A stretch of DNA of 64,000 bases from the NCBI GenBank assembly GCA_905147135.1, contig LR990041.1, positions 17,111,907-17,175,906 of the forward strand. Direction: 5' to 3'. Shown piece by piece: positions 45,901 through 52,700 of the stretch. The position numbers and the translations under genes were made by a program. Under the pieces are notes generated by a model. That model was not told where the DNA came from and ran no database searches. It saw only the letters and a list, made by a program, of their open reading frames with translations. This DNA is from Blastobasis lacticolella (lineage: Eukaryota > Arthropoda > Insecta > Lepidoptera > Blastobasidae). Within the stretch, counting starts at the first letter, position 1. Every line of letters starts with the position of its first letter.

Positions 45901-46194
45901 GACATTTTTGATAAGTAGATATTTTAATACATTATATAGTTTTATACAATGGCCATTTTCACAGTGGAACTAATTGCCTTTGAGAAGCAAGGTATCGTTA
46001 TACCTTAATTCTTGTTTAACATTACCTGGCTCCAAATCTGGCACATATATCAGGGTCTGGTGCCATCCGCGCCACACAGCGAACTCCAGTACGAAGGATA
46101 GCGGCGCGAGCGCAGAAGATGGGCACTCCCCACGCGCTCTGCCCACCACTACCCACACAACTAACATACATAGCCAAAGATATTTGTATTGCAT
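21750..46194 (-). CDS. Ionotropic receptor (IR75-like), ten exons, complete
   Basis: Variant ionotropic glutamate receptor of the insect IR family: a ligand-gated cation channel subunit of chemosensory dendrites, normally paired with a co-receptor. Exons on the minus strand: 46194-46026, 37476-37301, 34396-33793, 31023-30822, 30339-30169, 29530-29313, 27947-27736, 27253-27102, 24342-24223, 21942-21750. All borders are GT-AG, all phases agree, and the sum is 2217 bp (738 aa plus stop). Order: signal peptide 1-22, N-terminal region, ligand-binding S1 about 330-460, membrane helix 462-488, pore with W-S-T-G-I-L-C-Q-Q 505-513, second helix 525-552, S2 to about 712, final helix 714-732. The N-terminal layout resembles the IR75 clade (inference). 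The desaturases flank it on the other strand. Confidence 0.88.
22184..22510 (-). repeat. Interspersed repeat E, partial copy
   Basis: Contains TTCCATCAGGTGGCCCGC, TTGCCTGTTTGTCTGCCAT and, further on, GGCGGTGGTACTTACCCAGG. These are pieces of repeat E in disturbed order and orientation. Confidence 0.5.
22803..22879. mobile_element. Small fold-back element
   Basis: TTAGTGCCTGCTGGAACCAT at the left is answered by ATGGTTCCAGTAGGCACTAA at the right; the pairing extends to AAAATTG/CAATTTT, giving arms of about 33 bp around a tiny loop. A 77-bp non-coding fold-back. Confidence 0.65.
23205..23700 (+). pseudogene. LINE family D 3' end split by a SINE
   Basis: AGTTCTTCAAGAAAGGTGTG and CAGGGTCGG before the SINE continue after it with CAGGGTCGGCAACAC and GGCTGCGGCAACTGCTTACC. 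An old LINE tail was interrupted by the SINE-A at 23242-23598. Confidence 0.75.
23242..23598 (-). mobile_element. SINE-A copy nested in LINE D
   Basis: Reversed near full-length copy. Flanking ACAGGGTCGGAAAC (23228-23241) and ACAGGGTCGGCAAC (23599-23612) match at 13 of 14 positions. A CATCATCATC microsatellite forms its 3' tail. Confidence 0.92.
23797..23922 (-). repeat. LINE family D 3' tail, reversed
   Basis: TTATACCACCAAGGTGGCA, GATGGTAAGCAGTCACCGC and TTTGCAATACCAGGAGCATC match the complement of the family D tail. Confidence 0.65.
24052..24214. mobile_element. MITE with long inverted repeats beside IR exon 9
   Basis: AGGGGCTCTATTCTTGAATC and the GCTCGCCTCGAT block at the left pair with ATCGAGGCGAGCGATT and AAAATAGAGCCCCT at the right, arms of about 50 bp. 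GACT flanks both ends, a likely 4-bp duplication. Its right end is 8 bp from the IR exon. Confidence 0.78.
24223..24342 (-). CDS. IR exon 9, ligand-binding S2
   Basis: Acceptor AATTGCTCCCAG, donor GTACAGTC. It encodes SLSQARGRCAVRELPVHSTR and AQLAFPLPRQSPYARPMLV. The R-x-S-P-Y motif before the last helix is typical of IRs. A MITE begins 8 bases after the exon. Confidence 0.87.
24490..25321. other. IR intron sequence, nothing recognised
   Basis: Part of the intron between IR exons 8 and 9. The stretch 24620-24960 is less AT-rich (CCGGTCGTCGACGTAGCGCC) and may be a TE fragment. No motif identified. Confidence 0.4.
25322..25511 (-). mobile_element. SINE-B copy, reversed
   Basis: Runs from the tail (TTCACACAGCGCCATCTAGC) to the head (GGGAATCGATCCCGGGACC to CCACTCAGGTCGTC). 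Confidence 0.72.
25515..25665 (+). repeat. Interspersed repeat G, copy 1
   Basis: ACTACGCAACTGATTTTAAT, GATAGAGTGATTCATGAAG and GTTTATAAGTAAGAAA blocks. Repeat G is a common insect non-autonomous element, perhaps Helitron-like (from memory, untested). Other copies: 31368, 42593, 48075, 50318, 52166, 56098. Confidence 0.55.
26259..26440 (+). repeat. Interspersed repeat F, diverged copy
   Basis: CAGTCCACTACTGGACTTGA, AACCTCTACGCTTGGCGGGC and CTCTACCGGATCCTACATGG blocks in the order seen at 6917. Confidence 0.55.
26528..26998 (+). pseudogene. Mariner-like transposon relic
   Basis: Terminal inverted repeats of about 20 bp: GGAGAACTTTAAATTGAAAT at 26528 and its complement at 26979-26998. Inside, the plus frame reads LCDLTPLHYFIWRYVECLFY and TDKPETIE, close to the D-L-T-P-x-D-x-F-x-W-G-Y end of mariner-type transposases. 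Stops and deletions make it dead. Confidence 0.7.
27102..27253 (-). CDS. IR exon 8, ligand-binding S2
   Basis: Acceptor TTTACTTCGCAG, donor GTAAATTG. It encodes STKDAQLNAIYIRGYSNAEN to DFAFFAGQRAARSTL in phase with its neighbours. Confidence 0.87.
27736..27947 (-). CDS. IR exon 7, second membrane helix
   Basis: It encodes GTWTPPSPSASVLLIACLLF and AVVTYNAYAAFITSVLSV, replacing the iGluR SYTANLAAF motif, then S2 to GADQMYLM. Acceptor AACCCATCAG, donor GTGGGCTT. An alternative acceptor 21 bases upstream (exon start 27968) keeps the phase and would add seven residues. Confidence 0.85.
27948..29312. other. IR intron between exons 6 and 7
   Basis: AT-rich. Contains a 56-bp SINE-A scrap at 28661-28716 (CCGGTTGTGGTCTCGCGCAC). 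The minus ORF at 28864-29118 has no recognised motif. Confidence 0.45.
28661..28716 (-). repeat. SINE-A 3' fragment
   Basis: ATTAATATCCCGGTTGTGG, CTCGCGCACGAGGGC and GGGGTCCGCTTGGCC match the SINE-A end only. Confidence 0.6.
29313..29530 (-). CDS. IR exon 6, first membrane helix and pore
   Basis: Acceptor ACAATTTCCAG, donor GTATATCC. It encodes CNIYIRHQETSTVRDIFLAP, an Ala/Val-rich membrane helix, and the pore segment SYTEALIWSTGILCQQ. Strong IR signature. Confidence 0.9.
29531..30168. other. IR intron between exons 5 and 6
   Basis: No repeat or gene recognised. Contains a GC-rich patch at 29640-29730 (repeated CGGTCTGGC/GGTCCGGC-type words). Confidence 0.45.
30169..30339 (-). CDS. IR exon 5, ligand-binding S1
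   Basis: Acceptor TTTGCCGACAG, donor GTAAGTAC. It encodes RYYTKLGFRTYEGLWTGLLG and VDLALEPVTAHAARHNDMNF, then IFPIAET. G-x-W-x-G-x-x-G and D-L-A are standard IR landmarks. Confidence 0.88.
30822..31023 (-). CDS. IR exon 4, start of ligand-binding S1
   Basis: Acceptor TTATACTGCAG; it encodes NWDREQSMSRVDPPYPTEAR, then NFLGEDMTVG to DDVLHFLTVRMNT. I chose the donor GTATGTGC inside an open frame because it alone gives the right phase for exon 5. Confidence 0.83.
31147..31245 (-). repeat. Interspersed repeat F, reversed fragment
   Basis: ACCGCCTGCCAAGCGTGGAG, GATTATGGCAATGACC and GTGGGAGAGGCCC, then CAGTGGACTG and a GATGATGAT tail. Confidence 0.6.
31368..31575 (-). repeat. Interspersed repeat G, reversed copy
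   Basis: Starts CTAGCGGCCGGCTTCGCAC; then TAAAATCCGTTGCGTAGTTA, CTAGGCGTACATACG and TTTGTTTTATACTAAGTATA. Confidence 0.6.
32167..33417 (-). CDS. Open retroelement-type ORF, 416 codons
   Basis: Uninterrupted frame in the IR intron between exons 3 and 4, same strand as the IR. It resembles the C-terminal region of non-LTR retroelement reverse-transcriptase proteins common in invertebrate genomes. Visible motifs: CHCGRPVDQLGHHGLSCSRS (a Cys/His cluster), RHADLNDVIRRAFASAGAP, and RPDGMTLTPW with GRPLVWDATCIDT, which has the spacing of a P-D...D-x-T nuclease-like core (inference). No reverse transcriptase palm motif is visible, so it is probably a 5'-truncated insertion and the first ATG may not be a true start. 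AT-rich 3' sequence follows to about 31900. A scrap of the same 3' end lies at 43800-43870. Confidence 0.65.
   Translation of the reverse strand: MPVYVTVAFIQHPEKKLYLLPHTDAFLNKWNWLKDGPISCQLKLKTQTYLLNLRFTRNTYTRQLQANSLFYLNSSWEQASLPIRYGGLDVRKMSSVSLPAFLSSVHSSQSLVDKLLSKLGTFPSAFSTEAKIAWQLACPEAEPTNSYSQRLWDEPLCRLARNKLLNATTNSAERARLLAAGEWESGLWLQAMPSKIIGTLLDRATFRNATALRLGAPCSAPHDCHCGRPVDQLGHHGLSCSRSAGRIPRHADLNDVIRRAFASAGAPAVLEPNGLARDDGKRPDGMTLTPWKLGRPLVWDATCIDTLASSHLPATACQAGAGAASAENAKRRKYACLSGDYIFAPFGVETLGPWGPGAHSLYRELAKRLVDISKDQKAGLYLGQRISLAIQRGNAASLLGTFPYSGDLGQIFYLFK
33520..33742 (+). mobile_element. SINE-B copy with head deletion
   Basis: GACGACCTGAGTGG is joined directly to TCCCGGGTTCGATTCCC, so about 40 bp of the tRNA-like head is missing. 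The body and T-rich tail are normal. Confidence 0.75.
33793..34396 (-). CDS. IR exon 3, N-terminal region with basic insert
   Basis: Acceptor ATTACATTTCAG, donor GTAAGTTG; 604 bp, 201 codons plus one base. It starts LTEQQMNTDAYDWLIATRSS, like the N-terminal D-x-x-W-L-I segment of IR75 proteins, and ends QYFKVRHNSTLYAHFLG. The middle (protein residues about 176-246) is rich in Asn, Tyr, Arg and Lys. It looks like an insertion compared with the IR75 layout I know. The exon is far more AT-rich than the other IR exons. Confidence 0.8.
34457..34697. mobile_element. Fold-back MITE M, copy 2
   Basis: GGGCTTATTACATTTGA at the left and GAATTTAGTCGAATCAC at the right, with internal inverted blocks (GTGAGACAAATCAAAG and TTTGATTCGCTCTCAC). 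It lies 60 bases upstream of the IR exon 3 acceptor. Confidence 0.65.
34698..37008. other. IR intron sequence, nothing firm
   Basis: Part of the intron between IR exons 2 and 3. It contains the short candidate ORF at 35243-35395. The frame at 35642-35968 matches nothing I know. Around 36230-36290, ACGGACGGACAGATGG is a common insect repeat phrase. Confidence 0.4.
35243..35395 (+). other. Short coding-like ORF, function unknown
   Basis: Encodes MPETVQLVLGSLAEDLGQPR, FAIGIRSRSGVEVRLASKSE and IVTHQFLESA, an amino-acid mix unlike the surrounding noise. A good donor, GTGAGT, overlaps the stop, so it could be a first exon of a gene nested in the IR intron or a TE fragment. Not recognised. Confidence 0.25.
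37009..37274 (+). mobile_element. SINE-A copy beside IR exon 2
   Basis: Forward copy with degenerate head (GAGCATCGGTGGCCGAG) and intact 3' end (GACCTCGGGCCC, CCGGGACATTAACGCC). Its end lies 26 bp from the IR exon 2 border. Confidence 0.82.
37301..37476 (-). CDS. IR exon 2, N-terminal region
   Basis: Acceptor TTGCCCACCAAG, donor GTAGGTAC. It encodes CNWAVMRLAKCLSVNGVGAA to RLGLTILVPPLSSSNATRST and RKIIKH, ending at phase 0. A SINE-A copy ends 26 bases inside the following intron. Confidence 0.82.
37655..38005 (+). repeat. Interspersed repeat E, copy 2
   Basis: TTTTATGTCGTACGTTAGGC, CACGTTGCTCTGGCAGC and CCAGTCGGGCGGCTCC blocks, longer in the middle than the copy at 3646. Confidence 0.7.
38067..38315 (-). 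repeat. Interspersed repeat F, reversed copy
   Basis: GCCGGGTGGTGTCCGGCAG, ACACTCATGGGTGTCG, GCGATCTCCAACCCGCG and GTGGGTGAGGCCC are the complement of the copy at 6917. Confidence 0.62.
38900..39058 (+). repeat. Interspersed repeat F, 3' part
   Basis: AAAACGCTGCTGCCCATTTT, GACACCCAGGAGTGTAAG and CGGACACCACACGGCC blocks. Confidence 0.62.
39486..39682 (+). pseudogene. RTE-like LINE 3' fragment
   Basis: TGGCGACCACGTACCGGTAG, CCCACAAGGTGGACCGACG and TATGCCCAGCAGTGAGCG match the end of the longer LINE copy at 55430-55850. Ends in a GATGATGAT tail. Confidence 0.75.
39683..42592. other. IR intron filled with repeat relics
   Basis: Contains several short phrases typical of insect interspersed elements (ATGCGAAAGT, CGCGGGCAAAAGCTAGTA near 41152, GGTTCATGCGTTCGGGAGCT near 41622, ACAGACAGACACACAGA). 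No gene; boundaries cannot be set by eye. Confidence 0.4.
42593..42817 (+). repeat. Interspersed repeat G with TATA microsatellite
   Basis: TATAAAACAAAATCGCATCC, a TATATATGTA tract at about 42638-42670, then CTACGCAACGGATTTTAATG and GTTTATAAGCAATA, ending near GTACGGGTCCACTGG. Confidence 0.6.
43193..43310. mobile_element. Fold-back MITE N, copy 1
   Basis: AGGCGCTATACTAATTGGC at the left is answered by GCCAATTAGGTCAGCGCCT at the right. About 118 bp, GC-rich centre with repeated CGTACGA words. Copy 2 at 46419-46548. Confidence 0.7.
43800..43870 (-). repeat. 3' scrap of the 32167-33417 retroelement
   Basis: The minus frame reads ASLLGTFPNSAFF, close to the ASLLGTFPYSGDLG end of the 416-codon ORF. 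GTGCCCAGAAGGCTGGC also matches it. A short GTAT microsatellite (43872-43894) follows. Confidence 0.55.
43895..44759. other. IR intron sequence, nothing recognised
   Basis: AT-rich part of the first IR intron. No coding or repeat feature identified. Confidence 0.4.
44760..45209. repeat. Element related to the hAT-like MITE at 56965
   Basis: Shares ACAAGATTTATATAATGCTG-type and GTTTGAGAAACCCTG blocks with the MITE at 56965-57099 but is longer. The left boundary is uncertain. Confidence 0.45.
45210..46025. other. IR intron sequence, repeat-like
   Basis: First intron of the IR gene (minus strand). Contains phrases of common insect repeats near 45420-45680 (AAGTTTACATAAT-type and TCCCGACGTTTTT). 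No gene. Confidence 0.4.
46026..46194 (-). CDS. IR exon 1, signal peptide
   Basis: ATG at 46194 begins MQYKYLWLCMLVVWVVVGRA, a classic signal peptide. It continues to LIYVPDLEP and one base of a split Gly codon before donor GTAATGTT. The phase fits exon 2 exactly (PDLEP-G-CNWAV). Confidence 0.85.
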
Positions 46195-46418
46195 CTAAAC
46201 GTATAGCAACAGGATCGAGTTTACTTTAAAATCTTCAGTCGAGTCGATATAGGCTGATGGCAGATTATTATGCTTCCAAAATCAAATATTTAGATCTTAG
46301 TTACAGGGATACAGACTCAAAAGTAACGTACGGGTACGGCGAGCCGTTTTACCGCACAACTGTAAAAAGACCCGCGTATGATATGATCTTCCTTCCGATA
46401 TTTTTCCTTTTCACTATA
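46195..46418. promoter_or_regulatory. Likely 5' flank of the IR gene
   Basis: Directly upstream of the IR start codon on the minus strand. By position it should hold the 5' UTR and promoter, unless a non-coding first exon lies further away. No clear core promoter motif is visible. Confidence 0.25.
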
Positions 46419-46548
46419 AGGCGCTGTCCTAATTTACAACGGTCGTGCGACCATGGTCGTACGATGGACGTCGCCTGAACAATAGGAGACCTCAATACGG
46501 CCCGTCGCACGACCATGGTCGCACGACCGTTGCCAATCAGGACAGCGC
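46419..46548. mobile_element. Fold-back MITE N, copy 2
   Basis: AGGCGCTGTCCTAATTT and CGTGCGACCATGGTCGTACG at the left mirror CGCACGACCATGGTCGCACG and CCAATCAGGACAGCGC at the right. Arms of about 45 bp, each containing its own CGACCATGGTCG palindrome. Confidence 0.75.
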
Positions 46549-48074
46549 ATAACTTGGGATACTTCAAGATGTGCCTCAAAGACAGATGACGTCGATGAGG
46601 TGAGTTGAGGTCCAAATGTCGAAAATATACCGTTGCTGCAACGACGAAAAAATTGAAAACGTGATTGAAATCGGCATTCAATGTAGGGTTTGGGCGCAGG
46701 TGTCCGTAATCGCTTTCCATCGGGTGGACCGTCTAACCCAAAGATAGACATAGAGCATAGATGTAGCCTCGACCAAAAGGGAATGTACACTGACAATCTG
46801 TCACAACTCTATACAAATGACTCAAAGTCATACAAAAAGCTAGAAGAACATTGTGACCACCAGAAGGCCACCAAATTTGACAATAGCAGTGGTTTTGGAG
46901 GGGTATTTGACAACTTATAGCGTCCCTTTTGGACACATTATATGCAAAATTAAAAATAAAACAAAATATAGATTGTGACCTCAGCTCAGCTTAGGCTTCT
47001 ATGCCTCTATGTCTAATTTCTTTGGTTTGACCGTATGCCTCTCCAGCACAGCTCCCCAGGCCAGAGCCTGGGCCAAAGCGCTGTCATAAAGACAGATATT
47101 TATGACAGCGTGACTGTGCTCTGTTGTCGTCAACCCAGCACTGAACAAACTTCAGAGTTTTGCGAAATACATGATTTCGTTCCTACACGAAGCAACATGT
47201 AACGCATGAATGACATTGTTAACAAATAATTTTATTCTCCTAATTAGTACTCTATCTATTTAGTTTAATGGGGAAAATCTAAATTAGTTTATTATATAAT
47301 TAGGGAATTATCAATTTCAATCTATTAGAAGGCTGGTCTCTACTTGACTTAGAATAGTATAGCGTCGCTATCCAACGAGTCACGTTAATTCTGAGCACCT
47401 GAAGGATTACATTTTTATGAGTAAGTTTTGTTAGGATACTTTTTTCTTTAATGTAATTTAGAGTAATATATTTCGTGTAATTAAAACTTTGTTCTGTCTT
47501 TTATCTGCTTTTGAAAACATAAATCTGCCAGACATTGTGATCGCGTAGCTTTTTTTAACTTATCAACACCGCCTACAACACGCGACCAACTCCGACGAAC
47601 TTCCGAAAACAACAGTGTTTGAGCTAACAAATCTCCAACTTTTTCAGGCCATTAATCAATTCACACGCACGTCTTCCGTTTTCCACAGCTTTGGAAATTC
47701 TTGGCCATTTATGTATGTGAAATAAAGATAAATGAGCGGATCTAGTAGGTATAATAATGATTCAATGTATACTGGCTTACGTTGTCAACCTAAAACACCA
47801 ACTGTAAAATGATTTATTAATGTCCCTTTTTGTTTAGGCTATACAGAATATTTGGGAAACAGGAACATTTTAACGATGTGATGGCGATGTAGGTAATACC
47901 GACGCGCCTATGATTTATAATAACTTTACCGTACTAATACAATAATACTAAGGGAATGTCAGTCAGGTGATTTATGAAATACTTGTTTATTTAGGTAGGT
48001 ACTTATACTTGTACGTATTTATCAATTCGTATTGTATTGTGTACCACACAATAACCACACAAATTTATATTATT
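46549..48074. other. Spacer between IR start and second desaturase
   Basis: Intergenic. Contains the hairpin at 47079-47110. The plus frame at 46690-46920 has no recognised motif. Confidence 0.45.
47079..47110. repeat. Perfect short hairpin
   Basis: CGCTGTCATAAA, an 8-base loop, and its exact complement TTTATGACAGCG. Function unknown. Confidence 0.5.
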
Positions 48075-48285
48075 AGAGGACTCGGCGCGACTTCGTTCGC
48101 GAACACCTACTTCGTCCCTACTTACCCTTTTTTCTTGCTTATAAACTTTCCTCTGGAATCACTCTATCTATTGATATAAATCACATTAAAATCCGTGGCG
48201 TAGTTTAAAAGATCTAAGCGTACATAGATGTGTACATAGGGACAGATAGCAGTGAGCGACTTTGTTTTATACTATGTATAGATTT
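48075..48285 (-). repeat. Interspersed repeat G, reversed copy
   Basis: ACTCGGCGCGACTTCGTTCG, CTCTGGAATCACTCTATCTA, AATCCGTGGCGTAGTTTAAA and TTTGTTTTATACTATGTATA. Confidence 0.65.
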
Positions 48286-48981
48286 AATGGGGCTCAAGAG
48301 GAATAATGACCGTTTATGTAATCTAGGAATATTCGTTATTATTATAAAAATTGTAAGATCAGTTTTGTCACTGACTTAACCCAATGCGTAACAAACACAT
48401 CCGTAGCAGCCATGGCATGAGTGCGTGACAAATGTCACGGATTAAAAGGCTCGGCTAGTTTGATCACATGCTGCATACAGCATAAGCCCATAGGTTTAAT
48501 GGCGGATTTTTTAGCTTTTTAGTATTACGTTTATCTTACGTCATTTTGGTAAAACCTTACATGAATGAGCGAGCCTAGCGATGCGTCACCTAATTCGCCC
48601 TCAATTACTGGTTCATATACCTTTGTTAATAGGTGTTTTGTAATAATAATCTTCGTATATTTCCTATAGTACTTCGGTAATCATGGAAAAAACACTGTTT
48701 TTTTCTATGTCCGTAATGCTCGCGATACCACATCACAGTATAGACAAGTGCCGTTCTTCTTCTTTGATAACTCATATACTTTCCACATCTTGGCTCTAAA
48801 AAGGATATAAACCCTGCATTATTTTCTGGATATGCTCTACTCCGTTACGTTATTTATTCATTGTACAACATTACAGTTAAAAACTAATGTGTTGCATAAA
48901 TAAGGTTATAAATTACAGCAGTAATACATCCAGTCAACAATTACTGCGTTATTAAATTGCGACGTAAACAAATCTGGGTAG
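48286..48981. other. Spacer upstream of the second desaturase
   Basis: AT-rich intergenic sequence; may include the desaturase promoter or a non-coding first exon. Nothing firm. Confidence 0.4.
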
Positions 48982-48996
48982 TTACTGCCATTACTT

Positions 48997-49297
48997 CGGT
49001 CGGTGGCCGAGTGGTTGCGGTATCGACTCGCGAAGAGAGACGTACCGGTTCGAATCCTACTGCGGCCATATACCAATGACTCTTTTCTGATTTATGTACA
49101 TTAGTTGAATACTAATCGATGCTCTTACGGTGAGGGAAAACATCGTGATGAAACCAGCACACTTAGGCGACTGAATGTGTAACCATGTCCACTGTAATTA
49201 CCTAATCTGCTGTCAATCCTGGATCATGGTCAAGGCGGACCCCGGGCCCTCGTGCGCGAGAGCACAACCGGGACATTAACGCCAAGATAGTGATGAG
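48997..49297 (+). mobile_element. SINE-A copy upstream of desaturase
   Basis: Well-preserved tRNA-like head (GTCGGTGGCCGAGTGG, GGTTCGAATCC) but an internal deletion after AACCATG. Imperfect flanking duplication around ACTG-C/T-CATTACTT (48982-48996 and 49298-49312). Confidence 0.82.
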
Positions 49298-49448
49298 TCA
49301 CTGTCATTACTTAATCCTGCATTGAAATTGCAGTGTTATATTTTGTTCAGATTAATGAGTCGTAAATCCTATATCGTCTGCCACTAGGGTTAAAAAACCA
49401 AGCTCACAGTCTGTATACTAATCTTGTACCAAATCTGTCCACAGAAAA

Positions 49449-49776
49449 ATGACGCCTGCCACGATCACCGCGATTTCACTTCTGACGCAAAAAGACACTT
49501 CTGCGAGTGTGACGGACAACTTCTGCACGTACAATCGCAAGAAGACCCTCTCACAAAAGAAAAACCACGCGAGCAGTGTCTACGACGAGACGCGTCCCAA
49601 AAATGACCCTCAGTTCCTCAAACCGATAAGGGAATGGGAGAAATCCGTTGGGTTCGTAACTTCGCTGCGCTGGGTCAATATAATATTGATATTCGGCTTC
49701 CACATCGTAGCCGTTGGTTGGTTCCTGTACTGCATCATGACTGGACATCTGCCTAAATGGCAAACGATTGTATTTG
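49449..49776 (+). CDS. Desaturase exon 1
   Basis: ATG at 49449 (MTPATITAISLLTQ) is preceded by AATCTGTCCACAG and AAAA, so the exon probably starts at 49445 after a 5' UTR intron. It contains a polar N-terminus and the first membrane segment (VNIILIFGFHIVAVGWFLYC). Donor GTAAGTCC. Confidence 0.9.
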
Positions 49777-52700
49777 GTAAGTCCTTGCTTTATTTATAGC
49801 TTCACATTCGTACTAACAATCTCGCTCCAGCCATGTACCAATGACTGTTTTCTGAGTTATGTACATTAGTTGAATACTAACCGATGCTCTTACGGTGAGG
49901 GAAAACATCGTGATGAAACCTGCACATTCAGGCGATTGGATGTGTAACCATGATCCAATCTGGTCAGTTTCCCTTGTTAGCAGGGTCATGGAGGTCAGAC
50001 GACAGTCGCTCCACTGTAATTATCTGACCTGCCAAATCCTGGATCATGGTCAAGGCGGACCCCGGGCCCTCGTGCGCGAGAGCACAACCGGGACATTAAC
50101 GCCAAGATGATGATGATTCGTACTAACAATACCTAGAACTGTTCCAGTTGAATTAAATATTCTGGCCCGAAAGCAGTAGTTCTTTTTTATTGCCTAGAGG
50201 GGTACGCGGACGGACGCCTGTTGGGAAGTGGCCACCGTTGTCCAGGACATCTGCAACCTAAGGGGAGCGGTTGGGGTTCCGGCCTTACGAGATACGAGTA
50301 TTATCTATTAGTAGCTAACCCGCCGCGAGTTCGTTCGCGTGTTATCCTAACCTATAAATAAACCTTCCTCTTGAATCACTCTATCTATTGTTGAAAACCG
50401 CATTAAAATCTATTGCGTAGGTAGTTTAAAAGATCTAAGCGTACATACATACATACCAACAGAGGGACAGACGGCGGGAAGCGACTTTGTTTTATGCTAT
50501 ATATTGGCAATAGTTCAGAATTTGTCACAGCGCCGACTGTATAGATTAGGTAATTAGGCAATATAATTTTTTCCCCAGTATTTTAGTTATCATTTGCGTT
50601 TTTCCCCACTCGGGTTTGTATTCGTTCATATATTTCACCATTCGCATGTGTTCCCAATACTTTTTTTACCCTAGCGTAATGCCTTTATATTTGTTCCAGG
50701 GTACTTCATGGGCAACGTAGCAGGGTTCGGCGTCACAGCCGGCGCGCACCGGTACTGGTGCCATCGCTCCTACAAAGCGAAATGGCCTCTGCAAGTCATT
50801 CTAATGATGTGCTACTCTGCTGCTGGACAGGTAAGCAACGTTTCACTAAATTAGACAAAGCAGCCAAAGTTGAATTATTTTTTTAATGCCATCCAAAAAC
50901 TGACCTTCTTATATAAGAAATCTGTTTAATTTTAAACACCCTCTCAATATATTTTAAGCGGCTTTTTGGATACCCTGACACTCATTGTAAAAGGCGACTT
51001 TATAAGAAATGTTCAATTGCAATTAAAAATGGCGAAATAATATTAGAACATTAGCTAGATAAATTACGTTAAATATTGTCTAAAATATTTTAAGTCGTAA
51101 TGTTATTTCTGATAAATTACTTTAAATGTTGTCTGTAAGCTAATTTGCAAAGGGACCTAAAGATAACTGATATACTACTTAAATTTTATTTAAATACATA
51201 CTTATTATACATAGAACACCCAGACCCGTAACAGAAATTAAAATTCATCATTTGAATTTCTGCCCGGCCGGGAATTGAACCCGAGACCTCTTGCGTGGCA
51301 GACCGGCCGGCATGTTGACCATTGAACCACTCAGGTCGTCAAAATTGCCACATAACATTTAGTAACATTTTACCTTATAACACCTGTTCCGTTAATGTGA
51401 TTGTATTTCATTGCCAAGGGTACAGCGGTTAAAATTTATTTTGGCTGTGACAGACGGACTAACGGACGCTCGAGTAGGATCTATAAGGGCTTCGGTTTTT
51501 TTTTTCGAAATTAAGAAGCCCTAAAAAGGTACCCAGTTACTAAGATTCCGCTGTCTGCCTGTCCGTCTGTCAGTCACAGCTAATAGGCACAGTGCCACAA
51601 ACGTATCTTACCCGATGGCCAAAAATGGAACTGTGAAAAAATGGCGACACTTCATTTCGAAATTAATTTTAAATGACATGTCAGTGTCAGCGCCGTCATC
51701 GGGTAAGATTTTTGTTGTTGTTGAGAAGTTTGTGGCACTGTAGGTACTTGAAACACCAAATAATGGAACAAGGGTAAAACTTATGAAGAATTCTTGGCCC
51801 ATGTAAAATGCATGCTCTTTTGACATTTTTCAACATTAATTTATTTTTCTCTACATTACGGTAGGTAATACATACCTACAATTTACTAAGATAAAGTGGT
51901 GATAAATGATTAACATTCACTTAATATAAAATGCATTTATTTTCTATAAAATATTCAAAGATTACCTACAGTAAACAAGATAAAACGTTGTTACTTTTAT
52001 TAACTGAGTGCTGAACCAACAGATCACGCGATCGGTTGGAAATTACAGCTTTTACTTGTCCGTGATAGTAGCGAGATTTGTTTAGCGGAATATGAGAATT
52101 ACATACACTCATACATCATTATAACGTCACGCCTTTTTCCCGAAAAGGACCTTATGTTAACTAAGTGTACCCAGCGTGTCTTCGTTCGCGTACACCTACT
52201 TTACCCTACGTAGGTACCCTTTTTTTCTTACTTATAAACGTTCCTCTTAAATAACTCTATATATTGTTGAAAACCGCATTAAAATCCGTTGCGTAGTTCA
52301 AAGGATCTAAACGTACATCGATCGATACATACATAGGGACAGACGGCGGGTAATGACTTTGGCTTATACTATGCATATTCTAGATAGATGTACCTACATT
52401 CCATTTGACAGTTAAAATCCTGACAATCCACCACAGCCTAAGACCATCGCCTATTGCTCCCCAGAACAACATTTTCAACTGGGTACGGGACCACCGCGTG
52501 CACCACAAATTCTCGGAGACCTCGGCGGACCCCCACGACGCAAACCGGGGGTTCTTCTTCTCCCACGTTGGATGGCTGATGATGAAGAAGCACCCGGCCG
52601 TAGTCAGCGAAGGCGCCAAACTAGACATGAGTGACATACTCAACGATCCGCTTATTCGTTTTCATACGAGGTAAGATATTCACTGCATCGTAGACGAGTA

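Noticed and set aside
45974..46198. Plus-strand ORF opposite the IR signal peptide exon
   Set aside because: Antisense shadow; the minus frame has a signal peptide and a phase-matched donor.
47079..47110. microRNA precursor
   Set aside because: A 12-bp stem is too short, and nothing outside it extends the pairing.
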